Shown here piece after piece: positions 1-11,644 of a stretch of DNA of 64,000 nucleotides (the stretch's first letter is position 1; each line of letters begins with the position of its first letter). The notes under the pieces were generated by a model. The model saw only the letters and a list, made by a program, of their open reading frames with translations, was not told the origin of the DNA and made no database searches. The position numbers and the translations under genes are program-made. Source of the stretch: Wyeomyia smithii (Eukaryota > Arthropoda > Insecta > Diptera > Culicidae); NCBI RefSeq assembly GCF_029784165.1, contig NC_073696.1, positions 244,636,892 through 244,700,891 on the forward strand. Reading direction: 5' to 3'.

Positions 1-73
1 GGTTGCTGGTTTTGTGCTTAAGGTTCAAACGTGTTCTTGTCGTTTTGTTGGGTGTAGACGGAGGGGAACGGGA

Positions 74-3000
74 CTAGACTGGGGCGTGGATGGATTTCAG
101 GAAAACGTATATAAGGGACATGTAGGATAGGTCACGGCTCGCCAAGACATCACGAACAGGAACAGCCGGCTGTCTACCCTCGGCCTGCAGGGAAGCTATT
201 AATTTAGACCTGGCGTCACGGTGTACAGGGCATGACCAAACCACATGCTCTATGTCGTGATAACCTTCACCACAGGCACAGATACCACTTTCCCCGAGCC
301 CAACACGACGGAGGAGCGCGTCAAATCTATAGTGATTGGACATAAGCCGGGACATCACGCAAATGAAATCCCGACCTACATCCAACCCCTTGAACCACGG
401 GTTCGTCGATACTTTGGGGATTATGGAATGTAACCACCTTCCCAATTCCCCTCTGGTCCAAGCATTTTGCCAACTGATGATCGTATTCTGACGTACAAGT
501 GCGAAAAATTCATTAAAGGCAATTGGTCTTTCATAAATATCACCGTTTGTTGCGCCCACCTTAGCCAAAGAGTCCGCTTTCTCATTACCCGGTATCGAGC
601 AGTGAGAAGGGACCCACGCTAAGGTAATCTGAGTAGATTTTTCGGATAAAGCACTCAGATGTTCCCGTATTTTCCCCAGGAAATACGGAGAGTGCTTAAC
701 ATCTTTCATCGATCGGAGAGCCTCAATGGAACTGAGACTGTCCGTAAAGATGAAATAATGGTCCGTGGGCATTTTTTCGATAATCCCTAGGGTGTACTGA
801 ATTGCAGCTAATTCTGCGACGTAAACAGAAGCAGGATTATCGAGCTTATGGGAGACGGTTAAATTGTTATTGAAGATACCGAAGCCAGTGGACCCATCAA
901 GAAGTGATCCGTCAGTGTAGTACATATTGTCGCAGTTGATGTTTCGATATTTATTGGAAAAAATTTTAGGGATCTGCTGCACGCGTAAATGATCCGGGAT
1001 TCCACGAGTTTCTTCTATCATGGATGTATCGAAAAACACAGTAGAATCAGAAGTATTTGATAAGTCGACACGATTTGGAATATTCGAAGAAGGGTTAATA
1101 TTTTGGGACATGTGATTGAAATACAATGTCATAAAACGGGTTTGAGAATGAAGTTCGATTAACCTTTCAAAATTTTCAATCACGGGACGGTTCAAGACCT
1201 CACATTTGATTAGAATACGAGAAGACAGGCTCCAGAAGCGGTTTTTCAATGGTAGTACTCCAGCTAAAACCTCCAAACTCATCGTATGGGTCGACTGCAT
1301 GCAACCTAAGGCGATACGCAAACAACGATATTGTATTCGCTCCAGTTTGATCAAATGTGTGTTTGCTGCGGAGCGCAAGCAGAAACACCCGTATTCAATA
1401 ACAGACAATATCGTTGTTTGGTAAAGCCTTATAAGGTCTCCTGGATGGGCTCCCCACCATTGTCCGGTTATTGTACGAAGAAAATTCACTCTTTGTTGAC
1501 ATTTTTTCATCAGATACCTCACGTGACAACCCCAGGTGCCTTTAGAGTCGAACCAGACACCAAGATATTTGTGTACCAAAACCTGAGAAATCGTTTTACC
1601 CATTAATTGTGTTTGAAGCTGAGCAGGTTCATGCTTCCTAGAAAAAACTACTATCTCAGTCTTCTCCGGAGAGAATTCGATACCTAGCTGTAAAGCCCAA
1701 GCAGACAAATTGTCCAAGGTATCTTGCAATGGTCCTTGCAAATCGGCAGCTTTGGCTCCTGTAACAGAGATTACACTGTCGTCTGCAAGTTGTCTTATCG
1801 TGCATGAATTTGCCAGACATTCGTCGATGTCATTTACATAAAAGTTGTAAAGAAGGGGGCTTAAACATGAGCCCTGGGGAAGACCCATGTAGCTAATGCG
1901 AAAAGTTGCCAAATCGCCATGCGTAAAATGCATGCGCTTTTCGGACAACAAATTGTGCAAAAAATTGTTCAAAATTGGAGAAAATCCTTGTCGGTGAAGT
2001 TTACCCGAAAGAATGTCAATAGAAACGGAATCAAAAGCCCCCTTAATGTCCAAGAACGCAGACGCCATTTGTTCTTTACGAGCATACGCCAGCTGAATAT
2101 CTGTTGAAAGCAACGCAAGACAATCATTCGTCCCTTTGGCACGGCGGAAGCCAAATTGAGTTTCTGATAGTAGACCATTTGATTCGACCCAGTGGTCTAA
2201 ACGACGGAGTATCATTTTTTCCATCAATTTCCGGATACAGGATAGCATTGCAATCGGCCTATAAGAGTTGTGATTAGAAGCTGGTTTTCCTGGTTTTTGG
2301 ATGGCGATCACCTTCACTTGCCTCCAATCCTGCGGTACAATGTTTTGCTCCAGGAACTTATTGAACAAGTTCAACAAGCGCCTCTTGGCATTGCCGGGTA
2401 GATTCTTCAACAAGTTGAATTTGATTCTATCTAATCCAGGCGCGTTATTGTTACAGGACAGGAGGGCAACTGAAAGTTCTGCCATCGTAAAAGGTGATTC
2501 TATCGCGTCGTGGCCCGGAGACGCATCGCGAACAATATTTTGCTCAGGAACAGAGTCCGGACATACTTTCCTGGCAAAATCAAATATCCACCTACTTGAA
2601 GACTCCTCGCTTTCGTTGACCGTTACGCGATTCCGCATTCTTCGGGCTGTGTTCCAAAGAGTGCTCATCGATGTCTCCCTCGACGTCTCGTTCACGAACC
2701 GACGCCAATATCCACGTTTCTTTGCTTTAGCCAAGCTTTTAAGCTTGGTATCAAGCTCCGAATACCGTAAATAGTCGCCAGGTATACCTCCCGTCTGGTA
2801 GGCCTTAAACGCGTCGGATCTTTGCGTGTAGACATCGGAGCACTCTTGGTCCCACCACGGAGTGGGAGGCCGTTCTTTGATCGTTACGCCGGGATATTTC
2901 TTCGTTTGGGCTTGCAACGCGGCGTCGAGAATCAAGCCCGCGAGGAGGTTGTATTCTTCAAGTGGTGAATGATGTTGAATCGACTCGACCGCTTTTGAAA

Positions 3001-3760
3001 TCATTTCCTCGTATAACTTCCAATCGACATTTCGTGTGAGGTCATACGGAATGTCAATTGGTCGCATGCGAGTTGACCCGTTAGTAATTGAAATAAGAAT
3101 AGGCAGATGGTCGCTACCGTGAGGATCGAGGATTACCTTCCATGTGCAATCCAACCGTAGCGACGTCGAACATAAGGATAGATCCAAAGCGCTTGGGCGC
3201 GCTGGAGGTTTCGGGATACGTGTCATTTCACCGTTGTTTAAAATAGTCATGTCGAAGTCATCGCAAAGGTTATAGATTAAAGAGGAGCGGTTATCATTGT
3301 ATGGGGAACCCCAGGCCACGCCATGAGAGTTGAAGTCTCCCAAAATCAAACGTGGCGAGGGAAGAAGTTCTATTAAATCAAAGAGCAGCCGTTGCCCAAC
3401 CTGTGCTCTGGGGGGAATATATATTGAGGCAATACAAAGCTCTTTACCTTGTATTGTCATTTGACATGCGACAACTTCGATGCCTGGAATCGAGGGGAGG
3501 TTAATACGATAGAAAGAATAGCACTTTTTAATCCCTAAAAGTACTCCTCCATATGGGGTGTCTCGATCAAGGCGAATAATATTAAAATCATGGAAGTTGA
3601 GATCAATATTTGAAGTAAGCCAAGTTTCACAAAGGGAAAATGCATCGCATTTGTTTTTATTTATCAAAACTTTAAACGAATCAATTTTTGGTAAAATACT
3701 TCTACAATTCCACTGTAAGACAGAGATAGAATCCTTCATATACGCAGTTGAATTAGGCAT
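74..3760 (-). CDS. Non-LTR retrotransposon ORF2: endonuclease, reverse transcriptase, RNase H
   Basis: A 1228-residue protein from the ATG at 3760. In order it shows an apurinic-type endonuclease (LQWNCRS, CETWL, ILGDFNSHG, GSDHLPI), a reverse transcriptase (FLDIKGAFDS, GLPQGSCLSP, the catalytic box as LADD) and an RNase H domain (YYTDGSLLDG, AELAAIQ, FTDSLSS, WVPSHC...NEKAD), then a C-terminal CxC...H...C motif (CACGEGYHDIEHVVWSC). RNase H after the RT points to the I group and argues against Jockey. It would nick target DNA and prime cDNA synthesis from element RNA. The ORF could be extended upstream only with a non-ATG codon. The start overlaps the ORF1 stop in ATGCCTAA, consistent with coupled reinitiation. 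No stop or frameshift is seen; activity is inference. Confidence 0.9.
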   Translation of the reverse strand: MPNSTAYMKDSISVLQWNCRSILPKIDSFKVLINKNKCDAFSLCETWLTSNIDLNFHDFNIIRLDRDTPYGGVLLGIKKCYSFYRINLPSIPGIEVVACQMTIQGKELCIASIYIPPRAQVGQRLLFDLIELLPSPRLILGDFNSHGVAWGSPYNDNRSSLIYNLCDDFDMTILNNGEMTRIPKPPARPSALDLSLCSTSLRLDCTWKVILDPHGSDHLPILISITNGSTRMRPIDIPYDLTRNVDWKLYEEMISKAVESIQHHSPLEEYNLLAGLILDAALQAQTKKYPGVTIKERPPTPWWDQECSDVYTQRSDAFKAYQTGGIPGDYLRYSELDTKLKSLAKAKKRGYWRRFVNETSRETSMSTLWNTARRMRNRVTVNESEESSSRWIFDFARKVCPDSVPEQNIVRDASPGHDAIESPFTMAELSVALLSCNNNAPGLDRIKFNLLKNLPGNAKRRLLNLFNKFLEQNIVPQDWRQVKVIAIQKPGKPASNHNSYRPIAMLSCIRKLMEKMILRRLDHWVESNGLLSETQFGFRRAKGTNDCLALLSTDIQLAYARKEQMASAFLDIKGAFDSVSIDILSGKLHRQGFSPILNNFLHNLLSEKRMHFTHGDLATFRISYMGLPQGSCLSPLLYNFYVNDIDECLANSCTIRQLADDSVISVTGAKAADLQGPLQDTLDNLSAWALQLGIEFSPEKTEIVVFSRKHEPAQLQTQLMGKTISQVLVHKYLGVWFDSKGTWGCHVRYLMKKCQQRVNFLRTITGQWWGAHPGDLIRLYQTTILSVIEYGCFCLRSAANTHLIKLERIQYRCLRIALGCMQSTHTMSLEVLAGVLPLKNRFWSLSSRILIKCEVLNRPVIENFERLIELHSQTRFMTLYFNHMSQNINPSSNIPNRVDLSNTSDSTVFFDTSMIEETRGIPDHLRVQQIPKIFSNKYRNINCDNMYYTDGSLLDGSTGFGIFNNNLTVSHKLDNPASVYVAELAAIQYTLGIIEKMPTDHYFIFTDSLSSIEALRSMKDVKHSPYFLGKIREHLSALSEKSTQITLAWVPSHCSIPGNEKADSLAKVGATNGDIYERPIAFNEFFALVRQNTIISWQNAWTRGELGRWLHSIIPKVSTNPWFKGLDVGRDFICVMSRLMSNHYRFDALLRRVGLGESGICACGEGYHDIEHVVWSCPVHRDARSKLIASLQAEGRQPAVPVRDVLASRDLSYMSLIYVFLKSIHAPV

Positions 3761-5123
3761 CGAAGGATACAATCGCTGCAAGGAGAGGCCATTGGGCAGT
3801 CAACTGCTTCAAAAATGATCTAACTGTTGGGAGGAATGCTGTAAGAAAAATTTTAATTGGATCGGGTACATTGAAAGTTTCAAAAATCCAGTCCACAATG
3901 TCAGAAAATTTCACTAATCCAGAGTTTGTTTCATCAACTGGGAGTGTAAAAGGAGCAACTGGGGTTTTAGATGTTCCTGGCAGTGCTGGGAACTCCTTCT
4001 GGGACTTTAAATTTGCCAGCCCAGGAGGAGTTTGCTTCGGTTTTTCCGCAGCACTGTTTGGTTTGTTTGTAACCTTCATTTCACTTTGAGAAATCTTAGG
4101 ACCTTTTCTGGGAAGTTTAGGAGAGGAAACACTTTTCCTCTTTCTAGACTCCCCAGGATTGGCGTAAGATGCTCCCGCTGGTGAATCGTCAGAATCGGTT
4201 TCCTCAGAGGGCAACAGATCGAAGGGGTTCGAAGTAACGGGAGAAGTGGTAACGGTCTTTTTCAGCATGTCAGCGTAGGAACGCTTTGAACGCTCTTTGA
4301 GAGACCGTTTTATTTTATCCCTGCGCTGCATGTACACCGCACATGTCGAGAGCTCATGCAGATTTTCTCCGCAGTGAATACACTTTTCAGCGTTAACACT
4401 GCAAGAATCTTCCGCATGAGACTCCCCACACTTGCCACAACGTGCCTTATTGCAGCAGTAGGCGGCTGTATGGCCTAACTGCTTGCAATTCAGGCAGTTC
4501 ATGACGCGGGGCACGTAGAGCCTCACAGGGAGACGAACCCGGTGGATCGAGACGTGGCTTGGTAGTGCAGACCCGGCGAACGTAACTCGAAACGAGTCTG
4601 ACGGAGTGTATACTGTTTTGCCACCGATGATCGATGCTGACCGCAATTGCTTGCAGTCGAGCACCTTTACTTCGGGACACGTTTTGTTCTTAAAGCACCC
4701 TTTGGCACTTTGCAGTATACACTCGACGGACAGACTCGAATCGGTTATGACACCGTCGATCTCCACGTCTCGTGCGGGTATGTAAACGCGATACTCGCGT
4801 GTGAAGAGCTCAGAGCAAGCTATATCGTTGGCCTCTTTCAGGTTACCGACCACGACACGGAGCTTGTTAGGCCGGACCTTGGAAATTTCGGTCACGCCCT
4901 TGTACTCCTTCGTCAGGTCTTTAGAAATCTGCAAGAGGTTCAACTTTTTCGATTTCGGTCCTGCCTTTGGCCGAAAATAAACAGTATAGCTGCCCTGGGC
5001 TCCGTCTGGGTAAAGCCTGGGGCGAGGGGGGACTGAAGAATGAACAGGGGAGGGGGTAACAGAAGGGTCAGGGTCAGAGGGGTTCGGGGATGGTGGCGCG
5101 GGAGGCGAGGGATCTACATCCAT
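3753..5123 (-). CDS. Non-LTR retrotransposon ORF1 (gag-like nucleic-acid-binding protein)
   Basis: A 456-residue protein. The N-terminal 40 residues are rich in Pro and Ser; an RRM-like region follows (about 45-200), then cysteine knuckles near residues 210-265 (CLNCKQLGHTAAYC, CGKCGESHAEDSC, CIHCGENLHELSTC), and a Ser/Lys/Pro-rich C-terminal half with LP.PGTSKTPVAP-like linkers. This is the usual gag-like ORF1 of I-type and Jockey-type elements, which coats the element RNA. ATG at 5123 is followed by ORF2 in another frame with an 8-nt overlap. The ORF is uninterrupted. Confidence 0.88.
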   Translation of the reverse strand: MDVDPSPPAPPSPNPSDPDPSVTPSPVHSSVPPRPRLYPDGAQGSYTVYFRPKAGPKSKKLNLLQISKDLTKEYKGVTEISKVRPNKLRVVVGNLKEANDIACSELFTREYRVYIPARDVEIDGVITDSSLSVECILQSAKGCFKNKTCPEVKVLDCKQLRSASIIGGKTVYTPSDSFRVTFAGSALPSHVSIHRVRLPVRLYVPRVMNCLNCKQLGHTAAYCCNKARCGKCGESHAEDSCSVNAEKCIHCGENLHELSTCAVYMQRRDKIKRSLKERSKRSYADMLKKTVTTSPVTSNPFDLLPSEETDSDDSPAGASYANPGESRKRKSVSSPKLPRKGPKISQSEMKVTNKPNSAAEKPKQTPPGLANLKSQKEFPALPGTSKTPVAPFTLPVDETNSGLVKFSDIVDWIFETFNVPDPIKIFLTAFLPTVRSFLKQLTAQWPLLAAIVSFDA

Positions 5124-8100
5124 CGCGCTATGTTTAGCGCACTAGCGCTGACAAGAACACGTACCTTTTTATTTCTCCCTTCCAGTAAGGTTGGTTGTCC
5201 GATCGTTCGAAGTAGCAGCCGTTACAGCCAGCAGCACCAATACAGCAGCACCAAACAGCCACCAGCAGCGAGCCAGGTGTGAGATCACTCCACACAGCGA
5301 TACGACTCGCTGACACTGATGGCTTCTTCTTTTTCCTCGTTTGTGTCTCGTCCACTGCTGTAGCACAATCCAGCCAGCAGCCAAATCGGCTTACGCACCA
5401 GCTGGCAGTCACGATGCGAAACAGTTGCACAAAGGAACGACCTTGAACCCGGATTTATTTCACTCGACCAGGCAAACAATGCCAACACTTGTTCACACGT
5501 CTTTTGTTTTATACTCTATCGGACCGATCACCAAACACGTCCAGTAATGATGCGTGTTCGGCACAGAATGAAAAAAATATGTTATTCTACAACAAAGAGC
5601 TCTGTGGGAACAGAACGGGGAGTATTCAAATCGACACCAAAACTGGGATTTATTCGAAGTGAATCTAGATGAATAATTCGCTCATCATTGAGCCAAATCC
5701 GTGATGTATTATGCCAAGTTTGTGCTTTTTCATGGTCACTTCATATGCAATGACGCTGCTGTAAAGTTAAGACGTTCTAAGTTTTATTGAAAGAAATGAA
5801 CTGAAGGAAGGGTTTTGAAGGAAGTGTATTAAATATATATAAAATTTTGTGTAAATAAGGAATTAAAGTGCTACTGAATTTTAATTCACACATATACACT
5901 ACACTATGCGGCGCGAACAAGTTTTAGCAGTCAGAGATCATACAGATTGAAACAACATTTCACTTTCAATTCTGGCGCAAAACAAGAAAATATTAAGTCA
6001 TTCGTTTGTTTTGTCCTGAAAAGGACAATTCAATTTAAAATCTCTGTGATACACCGACGATGGGACTAAGGCACTCTGACAGCAAAGTGTAAAGCTGTTC
6101 ACACTGTCCATCAGACAGCCGGCAGATCTTGATTGTCCGGATCTATAACGCTTGTGTTGTTATCAGCGTTGTCACTAAGTTTTAAATAAAATCAGGCAAA
6201 ACGAAAATAAGAGGTCTGGCACTTATTTTTAGATAAAATTACTGGCAGAATTGAAAGTGATGACCTTATTTTTGCTCTCGCCGGGTGTAGGTAGGTAAAG
6301 GCCAGCCACGGCCCGTCTTCTAGTAATGACCTATTTGTGAGACGACGCTGTTGAAACCTGGCAAATATCTGGCTCGATTTTAAAAATCTGGCAGATTCTG
6401 AGGATTATCTATTTGTCTGACGCGCAAACAGAAATATGGCAAAATTCAGATTTATCTGGCATACTGGCAACGTTGGTTGTTACTGTTATAGTTCGGCAGG
6501 GAATTTTCGGGAACTATTTAAAGGGAAAAACATTTACTCTTGTTTGTGGATGAACTCGTATTGAGAGAACATTTTTTGACGTGGGACTACGTCTTTGTTT
6601 ACTATACTGGGATACATTCTGTAAAGTTGGAAATGAAACTGGCAAATGTTGCGTCAGATTTCAAACGTAAATAACAGCATAACCACATGATGGATAACAA
6701 TAACCAGTATGTTGTTGGATAGATAGAATGTAGAACAATTATGTAATATGCTAGTTATCACTCTAATTTCATTGCTTAGCGGTAAAATTGATAAAAGTTT
6801 CAATAACAAATTTACGCGAATAATGAACCAATTACATGCGAGCCTTACTAGCACAGACAACGTGAATGGACATCATCCGTTCCCTGTGATATTCTCTGTA
6901 TCAATATCGAAATAAAAATTGAGGGAGTCTCTCTGTCCCAATAGGTAAATTTGTTTTTGCTTCCATGAGCTTAGACTAATATGATGTCTCGAAGGTGAAA
7001 GTTTTCCAAAAAGTTTAAAACGATCCCCATCCTTGAACAATTTCTATACCTGCTTTCAGAAACTAATGAAAACTGATGTCTCGAAAGAAAACATGCCGGT
7101 AAAAGCAACAGTACCAGTGGAGTAAAGAATGATTGCAGCGGTACTCTTCTATTCGTATATTTCAGCGGTACACTTCTATTCGTGCTGCAGCGGTGCTATT
7201 CGTATTGCAGTGGTACACTTTTGTTCGTATTTTTCTGTACGTGTGCAATCGAGGAAAAACTGCAATGCTGCTGCTGATGGTGATTGAAAGTTTATCTCAT
7301 AAATATGATTACCATAAATTACTCAACAAGAATCGTAAATTTTTGCAACCGATATTTATTTAAATTTATCTCCGATATTCACTAAATAATCGTGACCGAA
7401 TAGTATATCGAAAGAGTAAATTCCTAAATATATACATTTATAGAAGAGTAAGAGCCAACGAATGCTTGTGAATTTTTCGTCTATTTACTAATAATTTTGT
7501 TTAAAATATTTTCTTATGTTTACCAATTAATGAACCTTTGTAAGGGCTTCCATATTATTTTGAAAGTAAGATCCATATTATAGATTTGGTTCAATCAGAG
7601 TTTAATAAGACAAAACTATTCATTATGATAACGTAAGTATTATTGGATATGATCTTTGAGGATATAGAGTTGATTCTGACTTTGACGCATTACGAGAAAT
7701 TCTTGGTGTTTCTTCAACAAGCACGATATGCACGTGCCTTGTCAAATACATGTTGTTTGCACAAAAAAATACTATAGGCATTATATCGTCAGATATAAAC
7801 GATATTCTTTCGAGTGTTGTTGAATATATTTCAAAAATTGATTTCCAGAGCAGACACATTGATTCTGTGTGCAGACTATGTATATTTTGTAACAAAAAAT
7901 CCCCTAATTACAATGTTTGGTCCCACGTCACCATTTCATGCAACCCTAGAGCTGTATACCTTGTAGTTTTTATTTGGTTGCTATGCAAAATACAGAACCC
8001 ATTGTTAAAAAAAAGATTGCATGATGTTGCTCTTCATCAAGGCGAAGCACAGTGGGGCTACTTCATACAAATGCCAAGAAAAATATGTTCTACTATTTCT

Positions 8101-8740
8101 GTTTTACATTGCTTCTATTTTATCGCTTTCTTATTTTTCTTTACTTTCACTTTCACCTTTACCTTTATTCTTGTGTTCATTTTCAATGAAATTCAAATAT
8201 TTTCAGAGAAAGATTTCAAGTTGCAGTTTCCAAAGTCAAAATGAAAATTCATTATTTGGTCTGTAGAAATTAGCAGGCGATTTATTATGTTATTTATTAT
8301 TTTGTGTTTACATGGTATAATAAAACATGCTTTTGGTGCTCAGTGCTAGTGGACTAAAACATAAATAATGATAAGTTTTTAATACTGCGTTTATAATCGG
8401 TATATAGATGAGTTACACTTGGAAATATAAAAAAAGTGTGGTTAATTATCAAGAAACATGTCATAGACTATAGCACGTTATTGGCTGCTAGAGTGATAGC
8501 TTGGATATGATGAGGATATGAGAAGATCTTTAAGGAAGAAAGTAGGTTACTAAGTTTGAAGAAGAAGACAGAAGCAGACCAAAATATAGAGCGGGTTACT
8601 TCTCAAAAAAAAAAAACACAAATAACGGGTGAGAACTAAAAATTTGGAATTTTTTTCTACAGCTGTCAAAAAAAGGTAGAAGAATCATTACATGGTTTAT
8701 TTCTCATGGATATACATTTATTATGAACAAAAAAAACATT
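5124..8740. other. LINE 5' UTR (to about 5540), then non-coding AT-rich DNA
   Basis: Bases 5124-5540 are more GC-rich and probably the 5' UTR of the LINE on the minus strand. Beyond that no convincing ORF was found. Around 6575-6640 lies a diverged copy of a repeat seen again at 50.02 and 50.79 kb. Around 7130-7235 a motif of about 30 bases (GCAGCGGTAC...TTCTATTCGT) is repeated imperfectly four times. The plus-strand ORF at 7750-8244 looks like low-complexity chance coding. Confidence 0.5.
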
Positions 8741-9400
8741 GGGCATTTGAGAAAGGTCCGTTACCGGCCTCCCGACAAAGTTTTCTGATGATGCCGAAAC
8801 TAGAGCGGTGTACGGTCTTCAAGTCAGCTTTTTGATTCTGCCGATCAACTGTTCACAATTCGTTGAACTCCAGTTATTTTTGCACCGAAGAAACTTAAAA
8901 TCTCAAAGAAATCTTCGATTGGACGACACTGAGGTGGGTTCGTTGGGTTGCGTATTTGGGGGTACAATGGAGTCGAGGAGTTGTTCAGAAACGTTTGTAT
9001 TTTTTCGACGTACTGAGATGATATTTTCTCTGACCAAAACACATACTTCTCATCTTTATGGGAATGGAATCATATTGTTGTTCAAATATTCGTTTTGGTA
9101 TACATTTTGATTGATAGCTAATCCACTAGGGTTAACAAAAAGAAAAAAGTTCTTTTCTGTCCACTACTCTGACCGGTCTTCCACCACCTTCCTGGCGGAT
9201 TATAGTTGAGGTAGGCAGGAAACCATACACTATAGACACCGGAAGATTCTCGCTTTCAAAATGGTTTACCGTGAACTTTTTACTAAAATTGTTGTGTAGT
9301 TTATAACGATTGTTGTCGAGTAAAAGAGATCCAAAAAATTCCAGATTTTTAGTTGTCACCCGTTATGAGCGAACAGCGAAAACGTCCGGACAATGCCACA
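8740..9400 (-). pseudogene. Degraded mariner/Tc1 (IS630-type) transposase relic
   Basis: Minus-strand fragments contain NPPQCRPIEDFFEIL, which resembles the third catalytic motif (NPPN.PQLRPIE.FW) of mosquito mariner-type transposases, and are followed by remnants like QRIVN and LIGRIKK in shifting frames. Only the C-terminal third is recognisable; the region upstream (9130-9360) is open but not clearly similar to anything. No terminal repeats were identified. Nonfunctional. Confidence 0.5.
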
Positions 9401-9918
9401 AAAGATAAAAAAAACTGGTGGTCGCAGTGGGGTCCATACAAAAAAACCTGTTGAATACAAAAATTACGTATTTTTTTTATTTCACCCATTTGTTTGAGTA
9501 TTAACATAAGATCACACCTTTTTCAATGATAAGGATTTGTTTTAAACTGTTTTAAAGACAACTTTTTATTAGGCGTCATCGAGATTCAAGCTACCCTTGA
9601 GGCTATAGCAGATTTCGTAACATTGCATTTTTTTTTTCAAGAGAAACCCTGAAAAACGCAGACTGTTGCTACCACTACCGCTGATGGTTCCCACTACTGC
9701 CACCGGCTGCCAGATATACCAGAACTATTTCGTGTAATTTCGTAGATTTTAGGGATTTATCCATATGCTGTACATCCTTAAAGATAAAACAAATTTGTAG
9801 ATCTACGGATGAATTCGTAGATTTAGCAAGCCTGCCTGTGAATTAAATGGTGAATTAAATGGTTAGTGAATTAAATGGTCGATTCATTCGATTATTTGGT
9901 TCGTTTTATTTTCATTAA
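9401..9918. other. Non-coding, short direct repeats
   Basis: No gene seen. A short direct repeat GAATTAAATGGT occurs three times at about 9838-9880, immediately before the MITE. Confidence 0.5.
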
Positions 9919-10170
9919 AGGTGGAAGTGTGTTGAAGCCGTAAATGGCCGACTTTGAGCCACGTGGTCGACTTGGAATTTTCAAATACTTACCACTTGGT
10001 AATAGGTAATGCGTCACTTGTGAAAACATATCATCATGTTTGTTATGGTGATGAAAACATAAGATAGTGTTTTCATAGATAACGCATTAACTATTCCCGA
10101 GTCTTGTGGCACTGAAAATTCGTAGTCGACCACGTTGTAACCACGTGGTAGCTTCTACACACTACCACCT
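9919..10170. mobile_element. PIF/Harbinger-like MITE with TAA duplication
   Basis: The ends match in inverted orientation: AGGTGGAAGTGTGTTGAAGC at the left, and the complement of the right end reads AGGTGGTAGTGTGTAGAAGC. TAA flanks both sides (9916-9918 and 10171-10173). The similarity continues inward through GTGGTCGACT and GAATTTTCA, so most of the 252 bp folds back. The TAA target and short length fit Harbinger-derived MITEs. Confidence 0.75.
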
Positions 10171-10297
10171 TAATATTCTCTATTGACTTGCTGTATTGTT
10201 CTTCATTGTTTTTTGTTGTCTGATTTCGTACATTTTGGCGGTATCATCGGTGAATACCTCCATTGGGCAGTTCGGATATGTCTGAATTGAACAGGTT

Positions 10298-10576
10298 TTA
10301 CAAAAAAGGTCCGATGATGCTACCCTGTAGAACACCAGCCTGCCATTTGTGCAGCGTGATGTAGTTTTGGACTTTTTTCACCAAAAAGACGGGACAGTTG
10401 TAACGCAGAAGTTTGTAGATCAGACCATCGTACCACACCTTACTTACCCCACCTAACAGTCCTAAACCGTGGTGTGGCTTGTGACCAAACTCTTTGACGG
10501 TCACAATAAAATCCTTTGGTCGCTGAGCCAGCTTGATCTTTACTCCTATTTGGATTGTATTTTTTTGTGTTAGCAA
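10298..10576 (-). pseudogene. Jockey-clade reverse transcriptase fragment
   Basis: About 90 residues remain, including VWYDGLIYKLLRYNCPVFLV and WQAGVLQGSIIGPFL, which correspond to the Jockey RT blocks normally read as AFDSVWHDGLIYKL and AGVPQGSILGP. It is truncated at both ends, and the residue that precedes GSI is altered. The segment upstream to 10920 is AT-rich with nothing recognised. Confidence 0.7.
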
Positions 10577-10919
10577 ACCGCAGTGCCAGGTCTACAATTT
10601 GTGTTTGACGATGCCTGTTGTTTGTTTACATGTTTAAATAATTGTCAGTAAATGTCTAAGCAAAAATTACGCATTTACATACTCCAATATTATGTTTGAG
10701 TTTTGTTTAATTTTTGTTTAATAGCCTCGTTTGGTGCCATTTTGCTTAGTTTTTGTTTATAAATTATTTCTATTTTTTGTTCATATGAATTATTTATTTA
10801 AACTACTTTGTTGTATTTTGCATGTATATAAAATTTAAATTTTAGAGAAAACAAGTCGTAGATTAGGTAAAATCAATAAATTGTTCTAAAAAAATCAAAT
10901 AATGATAAATAAAACCCTG

Positions 10920-11520
10920 GCACCAAACTAAACGATAAGTTTATAAAAGCTTCGAGTCGTCGGGTACAAACAACGGGGTGGTGCGCTACGCGGCAGGGAG
11001 GGTCTACGATGGAAAGCGGACAGGTTGTAAATAAAAAGGTCGGATAGCAAATATGCGGGAGAATTTTTGATTATAACCCGGAGGAGTGTAGTCGCGCGTT
11101 AAATATCCAGTTTCGAAGTTCTGGCGGAATAACGCCCTAAGTGAGACCTTTTGTGGCCAAATTGGAAGGCCATTTTGTACGTGAAGTTTTGGCGCGTCGT
11201 TGAAAACCGCGGCCGTGTTGAAAGGCGAGTTAAAGCCAGTTGAAGCCATCCAGATAGTGCAACAGTGACACCCTCCGGGTTACCCGCCAGCCGATTATCC
11301 AGCGATCAGCAAGCCGGTGCTACGCTTGTGACGCCCTATTGGTGACCACCGACGCCGCTGCGTCCGATACTACAACCCCCAGCTGGCCAGAAGACCGGAT
11401 CCGACCAAAGAATCCACCGCATCTCTAAGGCAACGAAGCAGCCACCCGATCAGCATCTACACCCCCACCGAGCGGAGTGCCCGACGGACGTCTCATCGTG
11501 AAAAAAAAATATTCGCAAGT
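10920..11520 (+). other. Possible LTR-retrotransposon LTR end and leader remnant
   Basis: A TATAAAAG box (about 10938) is followed by a GC-richer transcribed-like stretch with AATAAA (about 11028), then GGTGACCACCGACGCCG (about 11341), a leader-type sequence often seen just inside insect LTR elements. No gag ORF follows. Low confidence; it may be an unrelated repeat. Confidence 0.3.
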
Positions 11521-11644
11521 AAAATTACTCCTACTAACCTTTCCTTCCCGCGAAAAGTAATTATAATAAAAAAATTGTATGGTCTCGTAATTTTCAAGCT
11601 GTTCTTTGTTAAAATAATTGAGAGTCCTTTTGACTTGTTTCCGC

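Larger units (their letters stand above)
1..5540 (-). mobile_element. I/Loner-like non-LTR retrotransposon, 3' end cut by window edge
   Basis: Two long minus-strand ORFs in ORF1-ORF2 order, with a zinc-knuckle gag-like ORF1 and an endonuclease-RT-RNase H ORF2, define a LINE of the I group of clades. The 5' UTR lies above 5123; its exact start was not found and 5540 is approximate. The 3' UTR and tail fall before base 1. Both ORFs are open from end to end, unlike most other retroelements here, so this is probably a young copy. The name Loner-like is a judgement from overall architecture and needs a phylogeny. Confidence 0.8.

Noticed and set aside
245..2774. Plus-strand ORFs within the LINE ORF2
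   Set aside because: Antisense shadows of the 1228-residue ORF2, without recognisable motifs.
7130..7235. CRISPR-like short repeat cluster
   Set aside because: Imperfect tandem repeat without constant repeats and unique spacers; eukaryotic context.
7750..8244. 164-codon plus-strand ORF
   Set aside because: Low-complexity Phe/Thr-rich tail and no domain; consistent with chance in AT-rich DNA.
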